From assembly GCA_903813345.2 (NCBI GenBank), contig CAIIXF020000010.1, positions 32,704,425 through 32,764,424 on the forward strand: a DNA stretch of 60,000 bases. Reading direction: 5' to 3'. The position numbers and the translations under genes are program-made. The notes below the pieces were generated by a model. The model did not search any database. It was not told where the DNA came from and worked only from the letters and a program-made list of their open reading frames with translations. How positions within the stretch are numbered: position 1 is the stretch's first letter; every line of letters starts with the position of its first letter. The DNA comes from Owenia fusiformis. Taxonomy: Eukaryota; Annelida; Polychaeta; Sabellida; Oweniidae. Shown piece after piece: positions 44,862 to 55,834 of the stretch.

Positions 44862-46223
44862 ATTGCGGCGTAATCTGGCTCCAAAATCACCTCAACATTT
44901 GAAGAGTCGGCATTAACATGTGAATTCCACATCAAATTTTTAAGTTCTTATTTGTCATTATGGACACAAATTCCACTATATCTGGACTTACTATGACGGA
45001 GAAAATAGAGCACTGAATACACTGAGGTAAGAATTTATTACATATGCGACAACATGTACATGTAGTTTCCATAGGTTTTGTAATTCTTTATGCCCCCCAC
45101 TGTAAGTTATGGATTTGTCAAAACCTGAGCCTCAGGCTGAGGCCCAGGAATATACGTTAAAAATGTTTAAAAAGTCCCCTAGTGTACTGAGTTGGTAATG
45201 CGTGGTGTATACATGTATATTAATAGAGAGGTAGTTCACTTCGATAGTGTTCTACACAAGAAAATCCAGGGGCCACTATGTTCATATCAGTGTATCTCGG
45301 TACATACAGCATATATTTCTTTAACATTACAGGAAACCCTCGTCAACATATAACACTTAATAATTAAACAAAGAAATAAGAACAGTTTATCACAACAACC
45401 GACGTATAAGGTAAATTGTTACAAAAACGAACAACCAAAGTCTGCCAGGACACTTTGGATGTTTACTAAGAGATGAAGGCCGAACTGCATTTTGATTGGT
45501 TGTTCATTTTGGATTTGAAAGTTCCATTTTAGGTATTTTTTAGTTGTAAATAAATTCCGAAATAATATGTTTATGTTTTGTTTGTATTTTTAGATATGAT
45601 TGAATAATAAAGGGGTCTTCATTTAATTATTACACTTGTGATGCTACGTAATTTCCCGGGAAATGAAATTGTAATACGGGGATTTTACCCTCATTTTCTG
45701 CAAATATGTCGATCTTTTTTAACCTAAATGACAATCCCTAGTATATTGTATCTTTTTCTTTCAAACAGAAGTCGTATAAAACTAAGATATTCGTAAGAAT
45801 CAACATATCTGCATAAAAGTTTTAGTTCGTAAGTGAATTTTAAAGATGGCGGCCGGTATAAATAACTTGACCTCTTGATGACGTAGAGGTCATTTCTAAG
45901 CCAATGAAAAGCGTTGAAATAATTCACTTCTTCTTGACCTGGGAAAAGTGTCCTGGCAGAGTTCGCAAGCGTGTTTCTTTGCGTTTTTAACTACAATGAG
46001 AAAAGAAAGATGTCAGGATTGTAGAAATTACCAAAGAAAAATCATTCCTGGACCTTCATGGCGAAAGAATTTTGTGGTTTCGTCCAGTGCGAACGAAATA
46101 CAGTTGGATTAGGGATCCTACTGATCGAAGTGACCTACCTCTCTTTCACTATATTACTATATTACTTACATTGAATAAGAATAACACTGATTTTTTATTA
46201 ATGACTGTATACCCGGGCCCTAG
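44862..46223. other. No gene seen
   Basis: Contains a loose inverted pair, GTCTGCCAGGACACTTTGG (45447) and AAAAGTGTCCTGGCAGAG (45943), enclosing about 500 bases and probably another foldback. The 67-codon minus ORF at 45724-45927 lies inside and has no family features. Confidence 0.45.
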
Positions 46224-46360
46224 GTCAAAACAGTAGTCTAATGTTTGTGAGTACTTTGAATTTAAAAAATAAGCAATCAAGTCACCATATTGAAACAATT
46301 TATGTAAAAATAGAAACATTTAGATTTATCCTAACTTTTGTATATTTTAGTTTGTTTTTA

Positions 46361-46600
46361 TGTCCCCACCACATAGTGTGGGACCATATTGTCGGCCTAG
46401 GCGCGTCTGTCTGTCCGTCCTTACGTCCGGGAGTTTTCTCCAAAACCGCTACAGATATCACCTCCAAATTTTCAGGGATAACTTATGAGTGCATATACTG
46501 ATGTGGATGAAAATTTTTTAACTCGAAACCTACTTCCTGTCGGCCATTTTGAAGTCAAATGCTAAAATTCTTGTCTGCAAACTTTAAAGGCCCCATATAA
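46361..46600 (+). repeat. Dispersed repeat J, copy 1
   Basis: About 240 bases beginning CCCCACCACATAGTGTGGGA and running through CGTCCGGGAGTTTTCTCC and AACCGCTACAGATATCACC. About 85-90% like 49178-49420, same strand. Copy 1 lies inside element I, copy 2 just outside it. Confidence 0.92.
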
Positions 46601-47724
46601 AGTTATTGTAGTCTTACCCAATGTAATCAAAGTGTGATATGTGAAGCTTTTTTTTTTAATTTCAATAAGTGGTTTTTGATAGACTTTTTGTTCCAAAATT
46701 TGTGAATTTATTTAAAACCAACTTTTAGAGGTCACTCATATCTTCTAATTAGCCACAATTCATAACAATGCATAGCATTTATCCTCCCATGTTTTTTTGC
46801 CGAAAAAATGAAGAAAATCGGTTCATAAATAAGCGAGAAATGAACTTATCAGTGCATGAAAATGGTTCTGAGAAAAATGCATTTCAAAATTTCAGTTCTC
46901 ATAGAAACCAATGGTACAATGAAATCTAAAACATAATTTATTCTTCCTTTTAACCTGGTTAGACAATCAACATTGGTTTTTTATGAAAGTCTAACATATT
47001 TAGAAAAGATTGACATTGAAAAAAAAAATTCAATTTTTTTCAAAAAGTTTTTGGTACCTTAGTGACATCACTAATGTTTCAAAATATTTTTGATATGCTA
47101 AAACATTGAAGTGGCCCATTAAATATGGCATTTTATTATTGAAATAGTGTGTCCTTTGTTCAACCTTTGCATTGGTGTTAAAAAGATAATCTTTTTTGAA
47201 ATGCATTAAGAAATATTTGATGATTAAGAAATTTCAACTATTTTTGAAAAATGGCGGGAAATTTGAATATTTGAGAAATGAAATGCTCACAACTTTTTTT
47301 GCAAAATTTTTTTTTTGTTCAAAATTCTCTAAAATCACTTTTTAAGTCCTGATAAATAGTAAATGAATGATAAAAAAATATTTTCAAACTTTAGACGGGG
47401 ACTTTAAGAAAAACGGCTTCACAGTTGCTTTTAAAACTTTAACATCTTGTTCAGCTCACTTCATTCTAGTTCTGATTAGGTTTTGGACCTGTTAGCTCAG
47501 TCATGGCAGCCATTTTGAATGTCTTAAGAAAAGTAAGCGCGCGATAATACTTTGTATCATATTGAATGGTGTTTTTGAGTTTCCATACTTGAACTATTTA
47601 GTAGCTTTATAAATAATTTCAGATGTACTTTCTTGTAAAAGCCTATGTTATTGTAAACAGTAGTTATATGTGATAATTTTGTAAAAAGAAATCAGCAAAA
47701 ACTTATAATCACTTTTTTATTGTT

Positions 47725-48660
47725 GGCCATTTTGGATTTTTCCATCCTAAAATCTTGTCTGTGAAGTCTTGTCTGCATGTTTTCAGTTGAACCGTTTGGT
47801 GGATCAATTTCAAATTTTCAGGGATGATTCTTAGTATAAAAATTTAGATCTGATTAGTTTTTTGGCATTCTGGGTAAATGCAAAGGCAGCCTTTTTGGAT
47901 TTTCCGTCCTAAAATCTTGTCTGTCAAATCTTGTCTACAGGTTTTCAGGTGAACCGTTTGGTAGATCAATTTCAAATTTTCAGGCATGATCCTAAGTATA
48001 AAAATCTAGAACTGATTAGTTTTTTGGCATTCTGGGTAGATGTCAAGGCAGCCATTTTCGATTTTCTGTCCTAAAATCTTCTCTGTAAAGTCTTGTCTAC
48101 GCATTTCCAGGTGAACCGTTCTGTAGATCAATTTCAAATTTTCAGGAATGATTCCAAGTATGAAAATCTAAATCTGATTAGTTTTTTGGCATTCTGGATA
48201 AATGTCAAGGCAGTCATTTTGGATTTTTCGTCTTAAAATCTTGTCTGTAAAGTCTTGTCTACACGTTTATATGGTGAACCGTTTGGTAGATTAATTTCAA
48301 ATGTTCAGGGATGATTCTTAGTATGAAAATCTACATCTGATTAGTTTTTTTGCATTCTACGTAAATGTCAAGGCAGCCATTTTGGATTTTCTGTCCTAAA
48401 ATCTTGTCTGTAAAGTCTTGTCTACGCGTTTTCAGGTGAACTGTTCGGTAGATCAATTCCATATTTTCAGGGATGATTCTTAGTATGAAAATCTAGAAAC
48501 AGGTTAGTTTTTTGACATTTTGGGTAAATGTCAATGCAGCCATTTTGGATTTTCCATCTTAAAATCTTGTCTGTAAAGTCTTGTTTACATGATTTCTGGA
48601 TTTTCCCTCCTCAAACTGTGTTGGTAAAGTCTTGTCTACTCATTTTCAGGATAACCATTT
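47725..48660 (+). repeat. 163-bp tandem array, six copies
   Basis: Each unit contains GGATTTTCCGTCCTAAAATC, TTGTCTGTAAAGTCTTGTCT, CAGGTGAACCGTTTGGTAGA and TTCAAATTTTCAGGGATGAT. Unit starts near 47733, 47896, 48058, 48221, 48384 and 48547; a partial follows at 48597. The TTTTCAGGGATGA phrase is shared with repeat J, so the array may have grown from part of J. Confidence 0.93.
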
Positions 48661-49177
48661 GACGGGATCACCCATTGGTGGGGACATTTTGTACACATTT
48701 GTGTTCTTGTCTAGTTTAGCTATCATATCTGTGTCCTCTCTTATATTTTGATACTTCTCTGCCATGTTATTTTCGGAAAAATTAACATGGCTGAAACTCC
48801 CTAAATTACAAAAGGCCACTGCTTTGCTGCACATTATACATTACTATCTGAAATAAACAAAAGTTAGGATTATTATAAATGTTTCTATTTTTACAAAAAC
48901 TGTGTCAATATGGTCATTTGATTGCTTATTTTTTAAATTCAAAGTACTCACAAACATTACTGTTTTGACTTATACTATATCCTCTAGTCTGAAATTTTTT
49001 TGAAATTTTGAATGAAAATATTCAGACTATAGCCCACATATGTTAAAATGTGGGATTGAAAATTATTTGTTTACATAGGAAGTGCCATTCAAAATGGCCG
49101 ATTGGGTAAATTAATTTGCATATTTGTTACTTCTCCTAGCTTTATTTCCATTTGACAATATGCTGTGTTACTTTTTA

Positions 49178-49420
49178 ATGTCCCCACCACATAGTGTGGG
49201 GCCATATTGTCGGCCTAGGCATGTCCGTCCGTCCGTCTGTACGTCCGGCAGTTTTCTCCAAAACCGCTACAGATATCACCTTCAAATTTTCAGGGATAAC
49301 TCATGAGTGCATACAGATGTGGACGAAAATTTTTTCACTTGATACGTACTTCCTGTCAGCCATTTTAAAGTCAAATGCTAAAATCCTTGTCTGCAAGCCT
49401 TTAAGAAAAACGGTCAGAGG
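49178..49420 (+). repeat. Dispersed repeat J, copy 2
   Basis: See 46361-46600. It ends close to a G-run at 49419-49432. Confidence 0.92.
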
Positions 49421-50519
49421 GGGGGGGGGGGGTATCGCCAAAAAATTCAATTTTCAGTCAGGGGATGCGATTGTGGCATAAGAAGCCAACAATTAAGATT
49501 TATCTTGAATTTTACAAAAATTTATGCAACTTCCTTCATAATAAATTGAGCTAGAAGCTTCAAATAAAAAGCATTTAATTTAAAGCTCTTTTCTTCTCAT
49601 GGTTATATTTTTATCCCATCGAACAAAGTTCGGAGGGGAGGGATATAGGAAATGCCTCCTTCCGTAAGAATATCAAGTGATCAGAGTCTGCAGTGATGAA
49701 AAAATTGCTTCCAAAAGAGTCAAGTCCTTGGGGAAAAAATTAATATCGCAAGGATATAAGAAGGAAACACTGTCAGCATATATCAAAAAGACAATTACTA
49801 AAAATAAATGGTTACAGATAAAATACAAAAAGCCAAAAAGTCAAATATTAAAGATATGGTCAGAATTCTAAGACAAATAAGGAAATAAGGAAAAACAACA
49901 AGAACAAACAGAATCTAGATATCAGTCTCCGAAATGAGGGTAAACTATAGAAGAAAAACATCAACAAAAAACAAACATCGATAAAGACAAAGGGGAAGGG
50001 GAGTGTTACCGGTAGAAAAAGCTTTAACCCACCGACGTGTAGTCACAAGTCTGCAGACCCGACACCAAACAAGACAAAGAGGAAAAGTAATAGGGAGAAA
50101 GAAGACCAAGAAAGAAGAAACTAAAGAAGACAAGAAAGTAACAAAAACAGAAACAAAGAACAAGAAACAAGAAGACAGAAGAAGTAAGAAGGAAACAACA
50201 GCAACTACAAATAGATTTTCAAGCTGGACTGAATGATGATGACATGAACAGCATATAAACAAGACATCCGTCCGTCTGTTCGGGCAATAACTTAAATACC
50301 GTAGGCCGATTTTCTTCATATTTTGTACACATATACCCAATGGGTGTAGAAGTTCTGCTCGAAAACCGATTTTCAAAATGGCTGCTCATTTATTTAAAAA
50401 TGGCGGCTATTTTAGTGCCAATTTTACAGAAATTTAGGTACTGCATATAAAACTGAGATAGCAATATGTTTTAAATGTAAAAAAGTAATATAGGACATTG
50501 ATTAAGCTAGAAATGTAAA
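49421..50519. other. Repeat debris, A-rich, no gene seen
   Basis: 49870-50240 is strongly A/purine-rich on plus. ORFs here are compositional. A CCGTCCGTCTGTTCGGGCAA phrase at 50268 resembles the middle of repeat J. Confidence 0.45.
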
Positions 50520-51100
50520 TACAGAAGAAATACATGGCAGCCATCTTGAAAAATGGCTGCATTTGCACGTCATTTTACGATTTTGTTGATATTTTATATG
50601 TGAATACTATAAGCATGGCACATTGTCTAATGACACTTTGGGTAGTAGGCGGCCATTTTGAAAAATGGCAACCAATTTTTACATTTTTAGTATAACTTGA
50701 AAAGTAGTGGAGCGACTTTATTCATATTTGATATGTGAATACTTATGAGCCTTGCACACTGTCTCATGACACTTCGCGTAGTAGATGGCCATTTTAAAAA
50801 ATGGCTGTCAATTTTACATTTTTTACTATAACTTGAAAAGTATTGGAGCGATTTTGTTCATATTTGATATGTGAACACTTTAAGCATGGCACATTGTCGA
50901 ATAAAATTTTGGGGAGTAGTCGGCCATTTTGAAAAATGGCCATCATTTTTATGTGTGTTATTTTACATTTTTTATTATATTTCAAAAAGTAATAGAGCGA
51001 TTTTGTTCATATTTGATATGTGAATACTCATAAGGATTGCGTACTGTCTTATGACATTTTGGGTAGTAGGCAGCCATTTTAAAAAATGGCTAGCATTTAC
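50520..51100. repeat. 130-bp 'GGCCATTTTGAAAAATGGC' tandem repeat, about 4.5 copies
   Basis: Inverted relative of 39636-39966: GGCGGCCATTTTGAAAAATG, ACTTGAAAAGTAGTGGAGCG, CATATTTGATATGTGAATAC and GCATGGCACATTGTC recur every 125-135 bases. Confidence 0.92.
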
Positions 51101-51233
51101 ATGTATGTGTGTGCGATCACCAACTGCACCCCCCCCCTTCCATGGCTATGCCTATGGTCTAATTGAAATGTAAAAACTCTGCATTGAACTACAAGTATTA
51201 AAAGTTGCTTTCACATTCAAATAGCTGACCCTA

Positions 51234-52031
51234 CTATCACACCAAACTAGTTCTCACTACGTTCTCGAAAACGGGCTTCAACTGTGTACGAACGGACTGG
51301 ATGTACTAAGAACCGTTTGGGATCTATTTACAAACTCCATCGAACGTACTCGAACGGGTAGGTCCTCTAGAACTTAGACAATGCTCAAAATGTTCTTGTG
51401 GTCGTCACGTTCTACAATTAGAACGAGTGACAACGTTCTAACGACGAGCTGAACGTACTACGAACGGAACGGTCGTACTTCAATCCTACTAGGGACGTTT
51501 TAACAACGAATTGAACTGTCTGAGGACGTGTTGAGAACGAGGTAGAACTCATTGCAAACGGGTTTAAACTGATTAAGAACGTATTTAACACTGCTTATGA
51601 ACGAGTTGGCAAAAATATAGCTATCACACCAAACAAGTTGCCACTGCGTTCTTCAAAACTGGTTTTAAACTGTGTGCGAACGGAATGAATGTAGCTGCAA
51701 CTTTCTAAGGTCTGTTTACGAACTTTATGAACGTTCTCAGACGGTAATGTGATTTTAGAATTTTGAATCGATTCAAAATTCGATTGCGACCATACCGTTC
51801 TGTTATCAGGTCATGATGACCTTCTAGACTAAGGGACGCGTTCTACGGCGTTGCACACCGACGTGGTGCGACCTGAACGAACTGCGAACGAGATGGACGT
51901 ATTGAAGACTGTTTAAGAACGAAGAAGCTAATTATTTCAGACATATTTCCCGACCACAGCCAGATTGAGCCCGTTTTACGACGTTTTCGTAGGACTGGCA
52001 AGAACGGGTAAGAACGAGTTTGGTGTGATAG
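51234..52031 (+). mobile_element. 0.8-kb element B, copy 2
   Basis: 798 bp with ends CTATCACACCAAACTAGTTC and GAACGAGTTTGGTGTGATAG. Inverted relative of 12483-13298, with the same internal terminus (CTATCACACCAAACAAGTT near 51621) and the same AATTTTGAATCGATTCAAAA palindrome. No ORF. Confidence 0.88.
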
Positions 52032-52296
52032 GGGGGTGATACAGATATTCTATCTACTAGAGTATACTCATATGAACAGAGATAGAGAATTTCAAACTGA
52101 AACATTAAGACAATCTGTACTGTCATTGAAACAATATTCATGGCCAGCTAAATTTCTCAGAATTTAATGTGTTTCATTCATTTACTCCCGGACTATAGTT
52201 TGTATGTTATCTGATTCCTTCTTACTGTATACTATACTGTACATTGTAGCATTGTAACTTCAAACTCAGAGCTTATTGAAAGCCGTGATATTACAG

Positions 52297-52415
52297 AGCC
52301 GAAATGTTCCTCGGGACTCAACTCGACAGCCGCCCACCACTTCAACTACGCTTGGAATGGACGGTTACAATGTCAATGATCTACAATCGGCACTCGTGAG
52401 ACTCATCGATACAAG
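52297..52415 (+). CDS. Orphan exon candidate
   Basis: A 39-codon open stretch bounded by ATATTACAG and ACAAG/GTGAAT. It reads SRNVPRDSTRQPPTTSTTLG, then MDGYNVNDLQSALVRLIDTR; the other two frames have stops. No partner exon was found in the window and I do not recognise the protein. It could be one exon of a long-intron gene on the plus strand. Confidence 0.35.
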
Positions 52416-53318
52416 GTGAATCTTACATTATACTTCTTGTAGGAACTTCAGGTAAAAATGAAAAATGTGCAAGACCTAAATTTTCACTCTTCCTGACAAG
52501 TCATTTCTTTTGCTTACAAGTGAAAGACCAAATGCGTATGTGTACTGCTATGTATAAAATCTAAAACTCAGCAAAAAGATTAACTTTATATGTAAAAAAG
52601 TATACATGTTTAACAACCGAGGGTCACACTCGTCTAGCCGTGACGTTACATAAAATTATGAGATGTTATATAAAGTGAGGGACAAAAATAAATCTCTCTT
52701 TCTGGGTCGGAAAGCCAGGATTTCACAGGGGGGGGCTCTATTTTTCAATATTTTTATGTCATAATGTTCGGTTGAAAACGGACTGTGTGCCTAAACCCCC
52801 TCAACCCCAGAGATAATTGAGTATTTTGGCATGTTTTGAACCTCTTAAGTTTAGAAATAATTCTTAAATAGTGAACTGTTTATTGGTAATCATTAACTTG
52901 TTATCCCATATACATCTGTATGCAGTTTTGAAAGTGTATATGGACTCAATTACCAAGGTACCATTAGGTAGTTTCCGCTTTCACCACCAGGTGGCTAATT
53001 CAAAACCCTTTAAACTTCTTAAATTTCCTTTAAACGGGCTCTTAACATAAAGAGAATCAATTGACCTAGGAATCACATTTGAAAATAAAATTAAAATTTC
53101 AAAGTTGATTTAAAGACAAAGATCATTTCATCATTCATCTATTCAAGTGATTTAATTTAAAAATTTGAAAAGTAAAAAGTATATATTATTAATAATAAAG
53201 ACTAGGTAAGTGGAACAAACTAAATGTTAAGGTAGAACTGTTTTATATTTCAAAAATGACTAAAACTCATGAAACACATGCCATATATAGACAAATATGG
53301 ATCTAAATAATCTGAGCA
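52416..53318. other. No gene seen
   Basis: A/T-rich. G-run at 52721-52728 with adjoining repeat debris. Confidence 0.45.
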
Positions 53319-53326
53319 TTATGAAT

Positions 53327-53769
53327 TAGTGGTGCAACTCGAATGCCAGTACTCGCCACTCACTCGTTGAACCTGTCCAAGATAGTTACTCGAGTACGTT
53401 TTTTCAAACTCGAGTAGGCATTGAATTCCCAAACAACGATCTCATACCCCGGGAATGATCATTATTGGATGCACTGAATGAAACAAAGTATCGATTCCGG
53501 AAACAAAATGAAAATATTTGAAAACAAACAAACATAATTATGGCATGAATAACTACATTTATTCTCACTAAATTGATACAAACTATATATAACATCAATA
53601 ACATATAGAAGAAACGAAGAAATTGTATCTATTTGGTCTTCAAACAATCGACTAGGTGAGTTTTTTATTTTTTTAAATTTTTCCCTCATTTTTGCGAGTG
53701 GTACTCGATTACAGTGGCATTTTCACACTTTCTACTCGAGTAGCATTTTTCTTGCGAGTTGCACCACTA
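53327..53769. mobile_element. hAT MITE with 8-bp target duplication
   Basis: 443 bp. Ends TAGTGGTGCAACTCG and CGAGTTGCACCACTA. TTATGAAT stands immediately outside both ends (53319-53326 and 53770-53777), the 8-bp duplication typical of hAT elements; the TAGNG start also fits. More inverted blocks inside contain ACTCGAGTA. No transposase. Confidence 0.95.
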
Positions 53770-54033
53770 TTATGAATCACATAAAAATACCATGTTGTTA
53801 CTGACTAAATTTTCTATATATTCTGTATTGAGCAAAGGATCCCAAGTATACAGAATTTTACTTTAAAATTATTACAACTACACAAAAATATTTCCCATAA
53901 CTCACTATATATGAGTAAGTGATGTTAAGATGTATTTGATTTACAGCAGTAAATGTAATTATTTATATGCATAAACATGAATAAATAAATGAATGAATAA
54001 ATAGACCAGGCACTGGACTTGCTGTGTAGGACA

Positions 54034-54700
54034 TAATGTATCACTGTTTTATGTATATGTATCATAAAATGGATACAAAATAGGCAAATATAGATGTTCA
54101 CATATCTCTTGATATATAGATATTCAGTCATAAATCAAGCTCTTCAACCTCCTTGGAAACAGACAGGAAAATAAGTTTGTCACTCTGTCCAAATCAATCA
54201 CTTGATCATAATGTATATGTATCATAAAATGGATACAAAATAGGCATATATAGATGTTCACATATCTCTTGATATAGATATTCAGTCATAAATCAAGCTC
54301 TTCAACCTCCTTGGAAACAGACAGGAAAATAAGTTTGTCACTCTGTCCAAATCAATCACTTGATCATTATGTATATGTATCATAAAATGGATACAAAATA
54401 GGCAAATATAGATGTTCACATATCTCTTGATATATAGATATTCAGTCATAAATCAAGCTCTTCAACCTCCTTGGAAACAGACAGGAAAATAAGTTTGTCA
54501 CTCTGTCCAAATCAATCACTTGATCATAATGTATATGTATCATAAAATGGATACAAAATAGGCATATATAGATGTTCACATATCTCTTGATATATAGATA
54601 TTCAGTCATAAATCAAGCTCTTCAACTTCAACCTCCTTGGATACAGAGAGGAAAATAAGTTTGTCACTCTGTCCAAATCAATTACTGCATCATAATGTAT
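54034..54700 (-). repeat. 160-bp tandem repeat of the hAT transposase 3' end, four copies
   Basis: Units begin near 54052, 54212, 54370 and 54530 with GTATATGTATCATAAAATGG. On minus each encodes the last 30 or so codons of the adjacent transposase (MIHIHYDQVIDLDRVTNLFS then PRRLKSLIYD, stop) plus about 60 noncoding bases. The fifth, parental unit is the end of the pseudogene itself. Confidence 0.93.
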
Positions 54701-55110
54701 ATGTATCATGGCGAGGTCAGAAAGCCTGTCATCAGTCATGCTTGCCCTGTTATACATATGGAGACGACGAAGCGAGCTGAACGATCTCTCACATGAGGAG
54801 CTACCAACAGGTAATGTGCAACCAATTTGCAGTAGAACATAGATGTTGGGGAATAAAGTCCTGTCACAGACCTTGATGGCTTCAGCCATTGTTGATGCAC
54901 GCTTGTCCTCAGAAATCAAACTATTTGCATATTTCCATCAATTGAGCTCTATACCCATAAGCTCTGCAGATGGCAGGTCATCCTTGTACATCTCCACAAG
55001 ATCATCTATGTCTGGGTTGCTTTTACAAAGTACGTTTGGCACCAGATAAAAAAGTCTAGAGGCCTTCACAGATACATCTGGAAAGTTGTTATTGTTCAAC
55101 ACTTTTGCCA
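54602..55110 (-). pseudogene. hAT transposase, C-terminal fragment
   Basis: Minus-strand frame: FYLVPNVLCKSNPDIDDLVE, MYKDDLPSAELMGIELN, a stop (about 54948), then WKYANSLISEDKRASTMAEA and the hAT dimerisation core PVGSSSCERSFSSLRRL, followed by DDRLSDLAMIHIHYD. It matches the C-terminal domain of hAT (ZMYM/TTF-type) transposases. The N-terminal zinc finger and catalytic core are absent. Inactive. Confidence 0.9.
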
Positions 55111-55594
55111 GTTGACCGAAGAGAGGTTAACAATTGTTTTGTTAGTCCGAAGAATATTACGATTGAAAGGATATATATCGAATAGTGTGTGAAAATATAT
55201 TTGATGAGTGGATCAAAATATCATATTTTAGCAAAAAATCCCCAAACCATCGAAAAAGGTTTGATTTTTTATTTCTTTTCCAATTTTTCCTAATTTTTAA
55301 ATTTTTTTCCAATTTTTTTTTTCAATTTTTTCCAAATTTTATTTTTTAAAAGTAGCGGTCAACAGTACCAAGTAGCGGTCAACAGTACATATTGTTGAAT
55401 TGAGTATTTCAACTGAGGTACATGTACTAACAAAATATTATGTAAAATTTTAAACCTGAATGGTTTAGATGATTTTCTATGACAAGGTCAGTATGACTTT
55501 GCCAGTCAGATGCATACAAATTGTGTGACACAATACACAGACTCAACAGAAGACAATGAAATTTCCTTTTTCAAAATGCAATATGAATGTGTAC

Positions 55595-55834
55595 CTTTGA
55601 TTTCAGGAAGTCAATAACTTTCCTCCGAAGTACAATGGGTTCTTCACGCTTATTTCTTGTTTGGACCACAATACTATGGAAGAAACAATTCCCATCATAG
55701 GGCACGTTGGCTAAGATGTTATAACCCTTCCACAAAGCCACCTTTGTTAATTCATTCAACCTTCTTGTTCTATAAGCCTCCTCTTTGAAATTTGAATTCA
55801 ACGACTCTTCGATTGCAACATCCATCTTCTCAAT
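55595..55834 (-). CDS. OTU-type cysteine protease exon (partial gene)
   Basis: 80-codon exon bounded by TTTCTTTCAG (acceptor, 55837-55835) and AAAG/GTACAC. It reads IEKMDVAIEESLNSNFKEEA and onward, then GYNILANVPYDGNCFFHSIV, the OTU signature: the Asp and catalytic Cys of D-G-N-C-F-F are present. The His half of the active site would be in a later exon to the left, which I could not find. It could be a host deubiquitinase or part of a transposon-encoded OTU protein. The nearby hAT relic makes the second possible. Confidence 0.65.

Larger units (their letters stand above)
46224..48969. mobile_element. 2.7-kb foldback element I
   Basis: Inverted ends of about 115 bases: 46224-46340 (GTCAAAACAGTAGTCTAATG and onward) against 48857-48969. 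Between them lie the CCCCACCACATAGTGTGG block, a long A/T-rich stretch and the 163-bp array. No transposase seen. Confidence 0.8.

Noticed and set aside
49677-49871. 65-codon lysine-rich plus-strand ORF, possible retroelement fragment
   Set aside because: It has a weak resemblance to C-terminal retroelement segments, but there is no diagnostic motif.
49945-50376. 143-codon hydrophobic minus-strand ORF
   Set aside because: Mirror image of purine/A-rich DNA (AAG/GAA runs read as CTT/TTC). The opposite 77-codon lysine-rich ORF is equally compositional.
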